Notes: generated by a model not told the origin, from the sequence alone. Shown: positions 27,128-36,114, numbered from the stretch's first letter. The stretch: DNA of 64,000 nucleotides from Aquimarina sp. RZ0 (GCF_008370685.1 NZ_VTZU01000003.1:62001-126000), one strand, 5' to 3'. Made by a program: numbers and translations.

Positions 27128-27322
27128 ATGCCATACATTAACATTAGAGTTACTGATGAACAAGTAACACAAGAACAAAAACGTCAATTAATAGAAGGTA
27201 CTACGCAACTCGTAGTTGACATACTTCACAAAAATCCACAAACAACACATGTAGTTATTGATGAAATACCTATAGCAAATTGGGGAGTAAATGGAAAACA
27301 ATATTTAGTCACTAAAAAATAA
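27128..27322 (+). CDS. 4-oxalocrotonate tautomerase-family enzyme
   Basis: The start at 27128 gives a 64-residue protein beginning MPYINIRV, so that Pro becomes residue 1 after Met removal, as the tautomerase mechanism requires. An upstream ATG at 27086 in the same frame would bury that Pro and is rejected. The rest (HVVIDEIPIANWGVNGKQ) is typical of the family. It lies five bases before the SDR gene. Confidence 0.88.
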   Translation: MPYINIRVTDEQVTQEQKRQLIEGTTQLVVDILHKNPQTTHVVIDEIPIANWGVNGKQYLVTKK

Positions 27323-27327
27323 AGAAA

Positions 27328-28071
27328 ATGAAAAACAAAACCGTAATCATTACAGGAGCATCTACAGGAATTGGTAAAGAAATTGCAAAATATTTTATAA
27401 CGAGAGAAAGTAATGTAGTAATGAACTCTTCAAACGAAGAAAATTTAAAAAAAGCATACATAGAATTTGGCTCTCCTTCTAATGTCCTTTACTTAGCCGG
27501 AGATATTAGCAAACAAGAAACGGGTCAAAAACTTGTTACTCTAGCATTAAAAAAATTTAAGTCTGTAGATATTTTAATCAATAATGCAGGAGTATTTGCT
27601 CCCAAACCTTTTTTAGACGTTGAAGAAAAAGATTTAGATCTTTATTGGAGTGTAAACCTAAAGGGAACATATTTTACCTCTCAATCCGTGATCCCTCAGA
27701 TGATAAAACAACAACATGGTTCTATAATAAACATAGGAACTGTTCTAGTAGAACATGCTATAGATGGATTTCCGGCAACAGCACCATTGACAAGTAAAGG
27801 TGCTATTCATTCTTTAACGAGACAATTAGCAGCTGAATTTGGAAAAAATAATATTAAAGTTAATACAATCGCTCCAGGAATTATCAGAAGTCCATTACAA
27901 GGAAAAATAGGAATTGAAGATGCAGACAGTTTAGCTAGACTGCACTTGCTGAACAGAATCGGAGAAGCAACTGAAATCGCTGAAGCGGCTTATTATTTGG
28001 CGACTGCTAATTTTGTAACAGGAGAAACAATTAACATAGCAGGTGGTCATACCATTGGTCACTCTATCTAG
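27328..28071 (+). CDS. Short-chain dehydrogenase/reductase-like protein without catalytic Tyr
   Basis: The 247-residue Rossmann protein has the NAD(P)-binding motif TGASTGIG (9-16), NNAG (85-88) and the structural Asn110. At the active site Lys157 is kept in PLTSKGA, but four residues before it is Pro153 instead of Tyr. The catalytic Ser position reads Thr138 (INIGTV). It may use a different chemistry or only bind nucleotide. The AGGH at the C terminus is normal. It is co-transcribed with the tautomerase and the NTF2-like gene. Confidence 0.85.
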   Translation: MKNKTVIITGASTGIGKEIAKYFITRESNVVMNSSNEENLKKAYIEFGSPSNVLYLAGDISKQETGQKLVTLALKKFKSVDILINNAGVFAPKPFLDVEEKDLDLYWSVNLKGTYFTSQSVIPQMIKQQHGSIINIGTVLVEHAIDGFPATAPLTSKGAIHSLTRQLAAEFGKNNIKVNTIAPGIIRSPLQGKIGIEDADSLARLHLLNRIGEATEIAEAAYYLATANFVTGETINIAGGHTIGHSI

Positions 28072-28086
28072 AAAAACATAGTTTGT

Positions 28087-28455
28087 ATGTATAAAGAAAG
28101 TATAAAAGAAATCGAAAAAATAATTACTAATTATTTTGAAGGAATTTTTCACGGAGATGTAGCTAAACTTAAAATTTGTTTTCATAAAAATGTGGTTATA
28201 TATGGAGACATTAAAGGAGTTGAGTATTTAAAAAGTGTAAAGGAATACCTTGAGGGAGTAAAAAACAGACAAAGCCCTAAAGATGCAAATGAGACTTTCA
28301 GAATGAAAATCATAGGAATAGATATTATGGGTAACATTGCAAGTGCAAAATTACATGTCCCCATGCTAGGGTATAATTATTATGACTACTTATCATTGGC
28401 TAAAATCAATACTGATTGGAAAATTGTAAATAAATTATTCACGCATGAAGAATAA
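28087..28455 (+). CDS. NTF2-like (SnoaL/lumazine-binding type) protein
   Basis: The 122-residue protein has the cone-shaped NTF2-like fold pattern: an N-terminal helix (IEKIITNYFEGIFHGD), then HKNVVIYGDIKG, and C-terminal beta strands with GNIASAKLHV and KINTDWKIVNKLF. Such proteins bind or isomerise small molecules. It lies 15 bases after the SDR gene and completes a three-gene cassette. Confidence 0.8.
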   Translation: MYKESIKEIEKIITNYFEGIFHGDVAKLKICFHKNVVIYGDIKGVEYLKSVKEYLEGVKNRQSPKDANETFRMKIIGIDIMGNIASAKLHVPMLGYNYYDYLSLAKINTDWKIVNKLFTHEE

Positions 28456-28478
28456 ATAATCAGTTCAACAGCATATAA

Positions 28479-28638
28479 TACGATTTGTGATTAAAAAATT
28501 CGTATAAATTCATTGAATTATTTTTTCTTTATGCAAGGCAAAAAAATCAAGCATAGCTATAGCTACGGTTTCTTTTTTAAACGAAGTAGAAAGGAAAAAG
28601 AAACGATGAATATGCGAAATTTTTAGTTATAAACCGTA
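28479..28638 (+). mobile_element. 160-bp MITE, copy 3
   Basis: Same orientation as copy 2, flanked by TAA at 28476-28478 and 28639-28641. It has a few substitutions, including AAACCGTA at the right end instead of AAATCGTA. Confidence 0.9.
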
Positions 28639-28737
28639 TAAAAGCATTAGCGGTTTGAGGATATACCTGAACCGCTTTGTGTTTAATTAAGTATATTGAC
28701 ATCCGAAAGTAAAAGTGTTTAAATCCGCTACAACAAT

Positions 28738-28836
28738 TACTCGATAATCGTGATTTAAATGCTCCGAGGCTTGCCTCGAAATCAAAATGTTTTTTTCAAT
28801 AAATGTCTCGTGGGCTTGCCCCGAGGTAGTTTACTA
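28738..28836 (+). repeat. Repeat family B, copy B2
   Basis: CGATAATCGTGATTTAAATG, then CGAGGCTTGCCTCG, a T-run, and GGGCTTGCCCCGAGGTAG. It ends immediately before the ATG at 28837. Any apparent coding sequence upstream of that ATG is this repeat. Confidence 0.75.
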
Positions 28837-29412
28837 ATGAAATACCCAGGTTTTAGAGTAAAAGAATTTTTTGTTCCCGAATTTGAGTTGACACCTGGAA
28901 AAATGATACGCTTTTGGGTTCAGATACTACCTGAAAAAGAAAATCAGACTGACGGATACTGGGCAGTAAAAAGAATAGTTGAAATAATAGAAAAGTATAA
29001 TAATCAGAATTTAGGGGCAAAAATACATTTGTGCCCAATTAAATTAAAAATAGGTCCCTTTGATTTTATTAAACCAATAAAGGTTAAAGAATATTTAGAA
29101 AAGGTATTTGGAGTAAAAAGTAATAAAATAAAAGATGATTTAAGTTCTTTTAATATTAAGCCTGAATACACTATAAGAGAAATGGGATATGCTCACCAAA
29201 AATTATTTTCTATCATTTGTGGAATTGAGCAGTATGATATAACTGCATTTGATTTTTATGGATTTGATCCTGATACTGAAATCAGGCTAATGAAATATAT
29301 TCACGTAAAACTTGATGAAGGGAAATCATTATTGGCATTTGATAATTTAGGTTATAAAGAAGAAAATTTTGACATACTGAATGTTGAAAATATAATGATA
29401 GAGAGAGTTTGA
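28837..29412 (+). CDS. Protein resembling an ABC ATPase without Walker A
   Basis: The ATG at 28837 (MKYPGFRVKEFF, 191 residues) is chosen because the frame upstream runs through repeat B2. The C-terminal half follows the layout of an ABC ATPase: MGYAHQKLFSIICGI in place of the signature helix, ITAFDFYGFDPDTE in place of the Walker B/D-loop (normally hhhhDEPxxGLDP), then a helix and GKSLLAFDNL. The N-terminal half has no GxxxxGK[ST]; the corresponding place reads ELTPGKMIRFWVQI. It may be a degenerate ABC domain or another protein with a chance resemblance. No permease is nearby. Confidence 0.5.
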   Translation: MKYPGFRVKEFFVPEFELTPGKMIRFWVQILPEKENQTDGYWAVKRIVEIIEKYNNQNLGAKIHLCPIKLKIGPFDFIKPIKVKEYLEKVFGVKSNKIKDDLSSFNIKPEYTIREMGYAHQKLFSIICGIEQYDITAFDFYGFDPDTEIRLMKYIHVKLDEGKSLLAFDNLGYKEENFDILNVENIMIERV

Positions 29413-29480
29413 AATGAAAAATCTAATAATACCATTTCTGCCTTAAAAATCGTATAAGAAAAGAAGATAGACCTTATAAA

Positions 29481-29510
29481 AAAAGCTGTTTCTCCCCAGA
29501 AACAGCTTTG
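29481..29510 (-). terminator. Intrinsic terminator of the sigma/anti-sigma operon
   Basis: AAAGCTGTTTCT and AGAAACAGCTTT form a 12-bp stem with a short loop. On the minus strand it is followed by a T-run, about 65 bases after the stop at 29574. Confidence 0.85.
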
Positions 29511-29573
29511 TCATCATTGCTTCTTGTATAGCAATAACCTAAACACACATTATTTATTTTTCTTTTTCTATGA

Positions 29574-31391
29574 CTAGAACCTAAAACTTACTCCGGTATA
29601 TACCCCAAAGTAATAGGGTCTGAAATCTTTGGCACTTTCTTTAAACCCATTAAACTGATATTTAAGGATGGGTTCCATATTAATATGAAATTGCTCTGAT
29701 AACTTATAATCAAGACCTATGCCAAAGTTTCCACTAAAGCTTATTTCATTAATATTAGATGCTTCTCCCAGATTAGTTTTGAAATCCCCTGCATTAATAG
29801 ATAGTTCATTATTTTCTAAAAACAAGGTGCTTATGCCTCCAACCATATGAACTCCTAATTTTTTATCGCTGAGAGCATAGGTAAGCTCTATTGGAACTTC
29901 GATATAGCCAATACTATGATTAAGTAATCCTAAGTTCTGTTTTCCGACAAGACTCTCTCCATTAACATCCGGAGCAGCAGTACCTGGAGGTGTCTGCTGT
30001 TGATTAGTATTAAAGTCAGAGATAATAATATCCATAGAAGTATCATTATAATCAATGCCATTTAAATTTCTTCCAAAAGAAGAGGCCGAAAATCCAATAC
30101 CTTCGGTGTTGTAACTTACATCCAATTTGTTAACCCCAGATCGAACACTAATCTTTTTATTAAAATTATAAGCAACCTGTATCCCATAACTTAAGTTTAC
30201 CTGACCCGTTTTTGCATTGTCAGAAAACTGATTATTTACCGTAGATTCGTTGCCTGTTGGATTATAGTACACTGGAGCTATCGTAGGAATCACATCCCAT
30301 CTTTTGATCGATTTTTCTTCAGCAATTGCTATTTTGTCCTTTTCTTTTTCGTCTATTTCATCAAAAATTGATTTTTTTAAAGCATCTGGATTTTCCGCCG
30401 AAGTATCGTCAAGTTCATCTTCTTTTTTATTAAGAGCGTCTGTTGTGCCTATATTTTCAGCAATAGCTTCTTTAGTGATTTGATTTTTATCAATAGAATC
30501 TTTGAAAGTTGGATTTTCTTTATCCGTGATTTTTTGTTTCTTATTATCTAAAGTAGGTATATTTTCAGCAATACCTTCAGTCGTACTTGGTTTTTTAATA
30601 AGCTGAGTATCTATATTATCCTTTGCGATATCAGTTTTCGGTTTTTTCTCTTTTAAAAGAGCTGTATTTTCTGCAATACTGTTTTTAGAGTTTTGAAGAT
30701 TATTTTTATGATAAATATCCGGCATTTTTTCTGAAACCAAAGTGTCATTAGTAACGATACCAGTAATGGCTTTTTCAGAATTATTTCCAGATTTAGAGAA
30801 GATATCTTCTTTTTTCTGCATATCTGCAGTATTCGTATTTTGTACCATATTGGTTACAATACTTTCTTTGCGAATAGTATTTTTGTTAGGAATAGTATTT
30901 TTATTAACATCAGAAATTATAGTTTTAGCGTTTGTAGGTGTCTTGAATTTGGAGACCTTTTCCTCTTCGGTGTTTAGAGGTTTGCCAGAAATCCCTTCGT
31001 TATTTGTACTTTTTGTTTCAGAAGAATGTTCCTGATTCTCCGTATCTTGATTTTCCTGAATATCGACAAGCGTATTATTGGAGTTATCGGTATTATTATT
31101 ATTATTATTATCCGGTGATATTGCGTCTATTTTGTCAAGAGCTTCATTACTTACTACAGAATCTTGATTTATAGTATCAGTCATATAAACCGATCCTATG
31201 GATAAAATTATGGTAACCAATGCTGCAACTCCAGCAATACGATACCAGAGGGGAATAAACAGTATTCGTTTTCGATCTTCTTCTTTGTGGGCTTTAATCC
31301 TTTCCCAGACCGCATCATCAGGAGTAACTTCAAAATTTTTGAATTTTTCCTGAAATAGCCTGTCTATGTTTTTCTTTTCGTTCATAGTCAC
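29574..31391 (-). CDS. Membrane-anchored (anti-sigma-like) protein with outer-membrane beta-barrel C terminus
   Basis: The 605-residue protein has a short N-terminal cytosolic part (FEVTPDDAVWERIKA) and one membrane helix (about 47-70). A 300-residue low-complexity polar linker rich in Asn, Lys and Glu follows. The C-terminal domain (about 365-605) alternates beta strands and ends in the aromatic GVYTGVSFRF, as in outer-membrane beta-barrel proteins. The linker carries IAEN or similar motifs at 239, 274 and 310 (SAEN at 331), spaced about 35 residues. Overlap of four bases with the sigma gene suggests it controls that factor. Confidence 0.8.
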   Translation of the reverse strand: MTMNEKKNIDRLFQEKFKNFEVTPDDAVWERIKAHKEEDRKRILFIPLWYRIAGVAALVTIILSIGSVYMTDTINQDSVVSNEALDKIDAISPDNNNNNNTDNSNNTLVDIQENQDTENQEHSSETKSTNNEGISGKPLNTEEEKVSKFKTPTNAKTIISDVNKNTIPNKNTIRKESIVTNMVQNTNTADMQKKEDIFSKSGNNSEKAITGIVTNDTLVSEKMPDIYHKNNLQNSKNSIAENTALLKEKKPKTDIAKDNIDTQLIKKPSTTEGIAENIPTLDNKKQKITDKENPTFKDSIDKNQITKEAIAENIGTTDALNKKEDELDDTSAENPDALKKSIFDEIDEKEKDKIAIAEEKSIKRWDVIPTIAPVYYNPTGNESTVNNQFSDNAKTGQVNLSYGIQVAYNFNKKISVRSGVNKLDVSYNTEGIGFSASSFGRNLNGIDYNDTSMDIIISDFNTNQQQTPPGTAAPDVNGESLVGKQNLGLLNHSIGYIEVPIELTYALSDKKLGVHMVGGISTLFLENNELSINAGDFKTNLGEASNINEISFSGNFGIGLDYKLSEQFHINMEPILKYQFNGFKESAKDFRPYYFGVYTGVSFRF

Positions 31392-31933
31392 CTTTCAATT
31401 GACTTAACCTGATGTTCCAGGTTGGATTCTATTTTTTCTTTTAAAATATATCTGGCTCTTGCCAAATTAGATTTAGATGTTCCTATAGAAATAGCTAACA
31501 TTTCAGCGATCTCCTTATGAGAATACCCATCCAACACGTATAGATTAAAAACTAACCGATATCGATCAGGTAGTTGCTGAATTATCTCTAGCAGGTAATC
31601 CAGAGATACTTGATCTTCATCAATTTCTACTTCTGCTTCTTCTATTTGTTCTTCACTAACAATTTCAAAAACTTTTTGTTTTCGATATTTCTGTAAAGCG
31701 GTATTTACTGTTATTCGTTTTAGCCAACCCTCAAAAGAACCTTGATTTTTATATTGTCCTATTTTATCAAAAATGGTAATAAAAGCATCCTGCAAAGTAT
31801 CCTCAGCACTTGTATAATTGTTAGAATACTTTAAGCAAATTGAAAATAACTTGCTACCGTACAATCTGTACAATTGTTCTTGCGCTTTGGTATCTTGTTT
31901 TTTACATTTTTTTATGAGTTGGTCTAAACCCAC
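31388..31933 (-). CDS. ECF-type RNA polymerase sigma factor
   Basis: The 181-residue sigma-70-family protein contains region 2 (LYGSKLFSICLKYSNNYTSAEDTLQDAFITIF) and region 4 (DRYRLVFNLYVLDGYSHKEIAEMLAISIGTSKSNLARAR). The size and domain content are those of extracytoplasmic-function factors. Its stop overlaps the start of the 605-residue membrane protein, its probable anti-sigma partner. Target promoters are unknown. Confidence 0.92.
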   Translation of the reverse strand: MGLDQLIKKCKKQDTKAQEQLYRLYGSKLFSICLKYSNNYTSAEDTLQDAFITIFDKIGQYKNQGSFEGWLKRITVNTALQKYRKQKVFEIVSEEQIEEAEVEIDEDQVSLDYLLEIIQQLPDRYRLVFNLYVLDGYSHKEIAEMLAISIGTSKSNLARARYILKEKIESNLEHQVKSIER

Positions 31934-31964
31934 GAACAGTTTTTCTTTTGATTAGGCAGTAAAA

Positions 31965-32384
31965 TCATTCTACTACCGGGACTTCTATTGTTAAAAATTG
32001 ATTCTCGCCCTGATCGTCACGACCTTGCCAGAACCTAAAGATATAAGAGTCTTCTGACCCGACTAAAAAATTGAGTGAGGTTTCTACCATATCGTTTTGC
32101 TCAAGATCTTGACACACTCTATCATCAAATACAACATTAACGACCGCCACTGTGCGCTCATTAGATACTCTGTCATAATCAAAACCACCAAAGGAATGGC
32201 AGTCAGATGGTCTGAAATAAGAAACTGTTATTTTAAAAACTTCTCCCCTTGTAAATTGATCAGGAATATCAACCTCTTCTATTGGTACTGCTTCATAAAA
32301 AAAATTAATGCGATCATCATCGTCTAAACAACTATGTAAACAAGCTGATAGAATAATCATTATAATTATTTTTGCCTTCTTCAT
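31965..32384 (-). CDS. Hypothetical lipoprotein
   Basis: A 139-residue protein with a lipoprotein signal (IIMIILSACLHSCLDDDD). Acidic residues directly after the lipobox Cys are common in surface-directed Bacteroidota lipoproteins. The remainder is beta-rich (EVFKITVSYFRPSDCHSF, VVNVVFDDRVC, IFRFWQG) with two further cysteines that could form a disulfide. No family recognised. It lies 32 bases upstream of the sigma gene on the same strand. Confidence 0.7.
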   Translation of the reverse strand: MKKAKIIIMIILSACLHSCLDDDDRINFFYEAVPIEEVDIPDQFTRGEVFKITVSYFRPSDCHSFGGFDYDRVSNERTVAVVNVVFDDRVCQDLEQNDMVETSLNFLVGSEDSYIFRFWQGRDDQGENQFLTIEVPVVE

Positions 32385-32485
32385 ACTAATGACTATTTAG
32401 GTATTACATACCGGATTGTATAATATAGATGTATGTATAAATATAAGGTTGCGTATAAAACCTTGTAATTTTTAGAAATAAAAAG

Positions 32486-32498
32486 TCAAGATGAGTTC
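32486..32498. repeat. Repeat family A, end fragment
   Basis: TCAAGATGAGTTC matches one outer end of family A. Nothing else of the element is present. It is short enough to be chance. Confidence 0.3.
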
Positions 32499-32605
32499 TT
32501 TTTAATTGCTTAACATATCTTCAATGCCACTTTTTAATCTAGAGTTTTACTTTAATTTTTGATGATTTTTTAAAAGCTGGTTATCAGTGCACAATAAAGA
32601 AAATA

Positions 32606-33594
32606 TGCTTATCCGTAAGGTTCCCCAAGATAATTCCATCTATAAGAAACCGCTGCTATAATCAGCCTATCGAAGAGGTCATTAAAGTAACGTTTGTTGA
32701 ATTTATAACAGAATTCATTGAGATAATTCTGTAAAAAATCATCATCTATTCTATGATGTACATCTAAGAACAACCTTTTGGCATTGCTTATAGCAGTATG
32801 TACCCAAGGCAACACCTTTACAACATCCTTTTTGGGGATGACCTTGGACTCTATTTCAAAGTCCTTTTCTAAATCCACATAGCTGGTAGACTTGTCTGCT
32901 ACTATTTTTGTATTCTTCTCTACAGATTTTGTGATCTTTTGGGTTATGCATTCCTTTTTTAAAGATTCAACAACTTTCATTTTTAAATACCCTACCTTTT
33001 TCTTCTTGCCATGTTTTTTAGGATCATGATCATCTCCAGCGTCTCTAGATTCCACACTTACTAGGACTGTGGTTTAACGTTGGCTTCCTCGTCCACGTTT
33101 TAATGGTTCATTTATCCCTTGTTATAGAGACTGTCTCAAAAAAACCTTCATCCAGTTCTATCTCCTCCTTTAAGGTATACTCATCATCCCTAAGCCTCAT
33201 GACACTTCTTAGTTTGTGCATCATCGCCCAGATAGGCTCATAGCGCTTATGACCCAACTGACGCTGGACTTCTTTTGCTGAAAACGACTTCTTAGTGCTA
33301 GTAAGAAAGTGTATAGCAATGAACCAATATTGAAAAGATAATTTACTACCATGCATCACTGTTCCACTTTTCAAAGTAGTACGGTACTTACATTTTTTAC
33401 ATTCCCATTGCTCTCGGTATTGTTTCCAATAGTGAGAGGTACAACCACACTTTTTACACGTAATACCTTGTTTTAGCCTGTAGGCTTTAAAAGCCGATTT
33501 GCAACTTTCCTCATCAGGAAAACAATTTGTAAACTCTAGTAATTTCATACCTATAAGATACGAAATCTATGCTAGGGAAATAAACGGATAAACA
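32606..33594 (-). mobile_element. Decayed IS1595-family insertion sequence
   Basis: The remains of an IS1595-type transposase gene (32609-33548) lie between imperfect inverted ends. The left end TGCTTATCCGTAAGGTTCCC and right end (complement) TGTTTATCCGTTTATTTCCC agree at about 15 of 21 positions. No clear 8-bp target duplication is visible, so the exact ends are uncertain. It is placed just downstream of recA. Confidence 0.7.
32609..33548 (-). pseudogene. IS1595-family transposase, inactivated
   Basis: The N-terminal part (146 residues from 33548) has the zinc ribbon CKKCGC ... CKKCKYRTTLKSGTVMHGSK and the first catalytic Asp in EIELDEGFFE, then stops at 33108. The C-terminal part reads VESRDAGDDHDPKKHGKKKK and ends YRWNYLGEPYG. 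Between them I see two lesions: a one-base frameshift at the TGA (about 33108), and a TAA where the continuing frame (EPLKRGRGSQR) should read CAA (Gln). Confidence 0.85.
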
Positions 33595-33602
33595 TAAAAA
33601 TT

Positions 33603-34616
33603 TTATTCTTTAATAATTTTAATCGCCTCTTTGATTTTTTCTTCGAGTTCTTCCATTAGTTCAGGATTATCATTTAGTAATGATTTTACAGCATCACGTC
33701 CCTGACCCAATTTAGTATCCTGATAACTAAACCAGGAACCACTTTTCTTTACGATCTCATAATCAACACCAATATCAATAACTTCGCCTGTTTTAGAGAT
33801 TCCCATTCCATACATGATATCAAACTCTGCAGTTCTGAATGGGGGAGCAACTTTATTTTTAACCACTTTTACACGGGTCTTATTACCTTGTACTTCGCTA
33901 TTACTATCCTTGATCTGAGTAGATCGGCGGATATCTAATCGTACCGATGCATAAAATTTTAATGCATTACCACCAGTAGTAGTTTCTGGATTACCAAACA
34001 TCACTCCAATTTTCTCACGCAGCTGATTGATAAAGATTACCGTACAATTTGTCTTACTGATTGAACTTGTAAGTTTTCTTAAAGCCTGAGACATAAGTCG
34101 GGCATGAAGTCCCATTTTAGAATCTCCCATCTCACCTTCGATCTCACTTTTGGGAGTCAATGCAGCCACAGAATCAATAACGATAATATCAATAGCACCC
34201 GATCGGATTAAGTTATCTGTGATTTCTAGTGCTTGTTCTCCATGATCAGGCTGAGAAATAATTAAGTTATCAATATCTACACCTAGTTTCTCAGCATAAA
34301 AACGATCAAATGCATGTTCGGCATCTATAAAAGCGGCAATTCCTCCTGCTTTTTGCGCTTGTGCAATTGCATGTAAGGTAAGTGTTGTTTTACCAGAAGA
34401 TTCTGGTCCAAAGATTTCTATAACTCTTCCTCTTGGATATCCACCTACTCCTAATGCTAAATCCAATCCTAGAGATCCGGTAGGGATAACTTCTACTTCC
34501 TGAACCGCACTATCTCCCATCTTCATTACGGTTCCTTTTCCGTAGGATTTATCTAGTTTGTCTAAGGTTAATTGTAACGCTTTTAATTTTGCATCTTTTT
34601 CTTTGTCCTTACTCAT
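33603..34616 (-). CDS. recA: Recombinase A
   Basis: DNA strand-exchange and SOS coprotease. Walker A is GPESSGKTT (70-78), with the family segments [29 protein letters not shown] and SVRLDIRR. The 337-residue length is normal and no intein is present. The C-terminal tail is acidic as usual. No LexA-type box was identified upstream. The gap 34617-35082 upstream contains a small Cys-rich ORF, a terminator and the trhO promoter. Confidence 0.98.
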   Translation of the reverse strand: MSKDKEKDAKLKALQLTLDKLDKSYGKGTVMKMGDSAVQEVEVIPTGSLGLDLALGVGGYPRGRVIEIFGPESSGKTTLTLHAIAQAQKAGGIAAFIDAEHAFDRFYAEKLGVDIDNLIISQPDHGEQALEITDNLIRSGAIDIIVIDSVAALTPKSEIEGEMGDSKMGLHARLMSQALRKLTSSISKTNCTVIFINQLREKIGVMFGNPETTTGGNALKFYASVRLDIRRSTQIKDSNSEVQGNKTRVKVVKNKVAPPFRTAEFDIMYGMGISKTGEVIDIGVDYEIVKKSGSWFSYQDTKLGQGRDAVKSLLNDNPELMEELEEKIKEAIKIIKE

Positions 34617-34836
34617 GCGTTTACGTTCTTTTATAAATGATTTTGGCTAAAATACTACATGTTTTTTGTATACACATTTTAAAAATTATACTTCTCTAGC
34701 TAATTTATTAACAATAGTGGCAGAGGTTCTTATGCCAATGATTTATTTTTTTTTGAATCACAACGCAACCATTTAAGTTTTACAACATCTAGTATAAAAG
34801 CAAACATTGAACAAATCGTGATGAAAGAAGATGTAG

Positions 34837-34923
34837 ATGAAATTTCTTAAAAAAGTCGTAAGACATACCTGTAAAGGATGTATGGTTACTAAAATCTGTA
34901 GCTGTATAGTAGAAGGGGGTTAA
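34837..34923 (+). CDS. Possible 28-residue Cys-rich peptide
   Basis: ATG at 34837 opens MKFLKKVVRH, then TCKGCMVTKICSCIVEGG and a stop. The four cysteines include a CxxC and a CxC, and the end is Gly-Gly. It is followed 58 bases later by a good terminator. The basic N terminus with clustered Cys could be a metal-binding peptide, a modified-peptide precursor or chance. No ribosome-binding site is evident, and the neighbours are recA (divergent) and trhO. Confidence 0.3.
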   Translation: MKFLKKVVRHTCKGCMVTKICSCIVEGG

Positions 34924-34981
34924 CCTCGCTAGTTTAATTCTTAGTCATTAGATTAATTTATAAATTAACGAATTAGCCCAA

Positions 34982-35014
34982 AAAATGCCTTGAAGTAATT
35001 TTTAAGGCATTTTT
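34982..35014 (+). terminator. Intrinsic terminator
   Basis: AAATGCCTT and AAGGCATTT with a 12-base loop, followed by TTTTATTTTAT. It must end a transcript starting in the recA-trhO gap, possibly that of the small Cys-rich ORF. Confidence 0.7.
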
Positions 35015-35036
35015 TTATTTTATCTTCTTGTATTTG

Positions 35037-35044
35037 TACTTTTG
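35037..35044 (+). promoter_or_regulatory. -7 box of the trhO promoter
   Basis: TACTTTTG fits TAnnTTTG, 38 bases upstream of the trhO ATG. No clear TTTG at the -33 distance. Confidence 0.5.
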
Positions 35045-35082
35045 CACAAAATATTTTCTTTAACTTAAAAAATTAGTATAGC

Positions 35083-36114
35083 ATGCAACTGTACAATAAA
35101 TTAAGTGCAAAAGAGAGAGCAGCCCTTATTGATGAGGCGGGGACAGATCGTCTTACACTTTCTTTCTATAAATATGCACATATCGGGAATACCGAGATTT
35201 TCAGAAATTATCTTTTTATACATTGGAACGAGCTTGATGTTCTCGGTAGAATTTATGTCGCAAACGAAGGTATTAATGGGCAACTATCAGTACCAGCACC
35301 AAATTTTGAAGTATTCAAAAAACATTTGGATAGTATTTCTTTTCTGGAAAATGTGCGCTTAAATATTGCCAGAGAACAGGATGTAAAATCATTCCTTAAG
35401 CTAAAAGTAAAGATTCGTAATAAAATTGTGGCTGATGGTCTAAATGATGAGACTTTTGATGTCACTAATAAAGGAGTCCATGTAGATGCTTCGACCTTCA
35501 ATCAATTGATTGAAGATCCTGAAACCGTATTAGTGGATATGCGTAATCATTATGAGAGTGAGATTGGTCATTTTAAAGGAGCAATCACTCCCGACGTAGA
35601 TACTTTTAGAGATTCATTGGATATTATTGAGGAAAATCTAAAGGAACATAAAGAAGATAAGAAACTGGTAATGTATTGTACCGGAGGAATTCGATGTGAG
35701 AAAGCAAGTGCCTATTATAAGCACAAAGGATTTAAAAATGTGTTTCAGCTGGAAGGTGGAATCATAGAATATGCCAGACAAGTTGAAGAAAAAGGATTAG
35801 AGAATAAATATTTGGGGAAAAACTTTGTTTTTGATCATCGAAGATCAGAACGAATTTCTGAAGATGTAATAGCTAGTTGTCATCAATGTGGAAAGCCTTG
35901 CGATACCCATGCCAATTGTGAAAATGAAGCTTGTCATCTATTATTTATTCAATGTCCCGATTGTGGTGCAAAAATGGATAATTGTTGTTCTATTGCATGT
36001 AAAGAAATAAATGCCTTACCTTATGAAGAACAAAAAACATTAAGAAAAGGAAAGGGAAATAGTAATAAGATCTTCAAAAAAGGGCGATCAGAAGTGCTAA
36101 AATATAAACGGTAG
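35083..36114 (+). CDS. trhO: tRNA uridine-5-hydroxylase, rhodanese-domain (TrhO/YceA)
   Basis: It hydroxylates U34 of certain tRNAs. The 343-residue protein has the N-terminal acylphosphatase-like domain (NEGINGQLS at 61-69) and a rhodanese domain with active Cys199 in CTGGIRCEKA. A Cys-rich C-terminal zinc-like region follows (CHQCGKPCDTHANCENEACH). All are standard for the UPF0176/TrhO family. Confidence 0.92.
   Translation: MQLYNKLSAKERAALIDEAGTDRLTLSFYKYAHIGNTEIFRNYLFIHWNELDVLGRIYVANEGINGQLSVPAPNFEVFKKHLDSISFLENVRLNIAREQDVKSFLKLKVKIRNKIVADGLNDETFDVTNKGVHVDASTFNQLIEDPETVLVDMRNHYESEIGHFKGAITPDVDTFRDSLDIIEENLKEHKEDKKLVMYCTGGIRCEKASAYYKHKGFKNVFQLEGGIIEYARQVEEKGLENKYLGKNFVFDHRRSERISEDVIASCHQCGKPCDTHANCENEACHLLFIQCPDCGAKMDNCCSIACKEINALPYEEQKTLRKGKGNSNKIFKKGRSEVLKYKR

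Noticed and set aside
28759-28836. Upstream extension of the ABC-like gene (MLRGLPRNQNVFFN...)
   Set aside because: These codons lie in repeat B2. The extension is produced by the repeat, so ATG 28837 is used.
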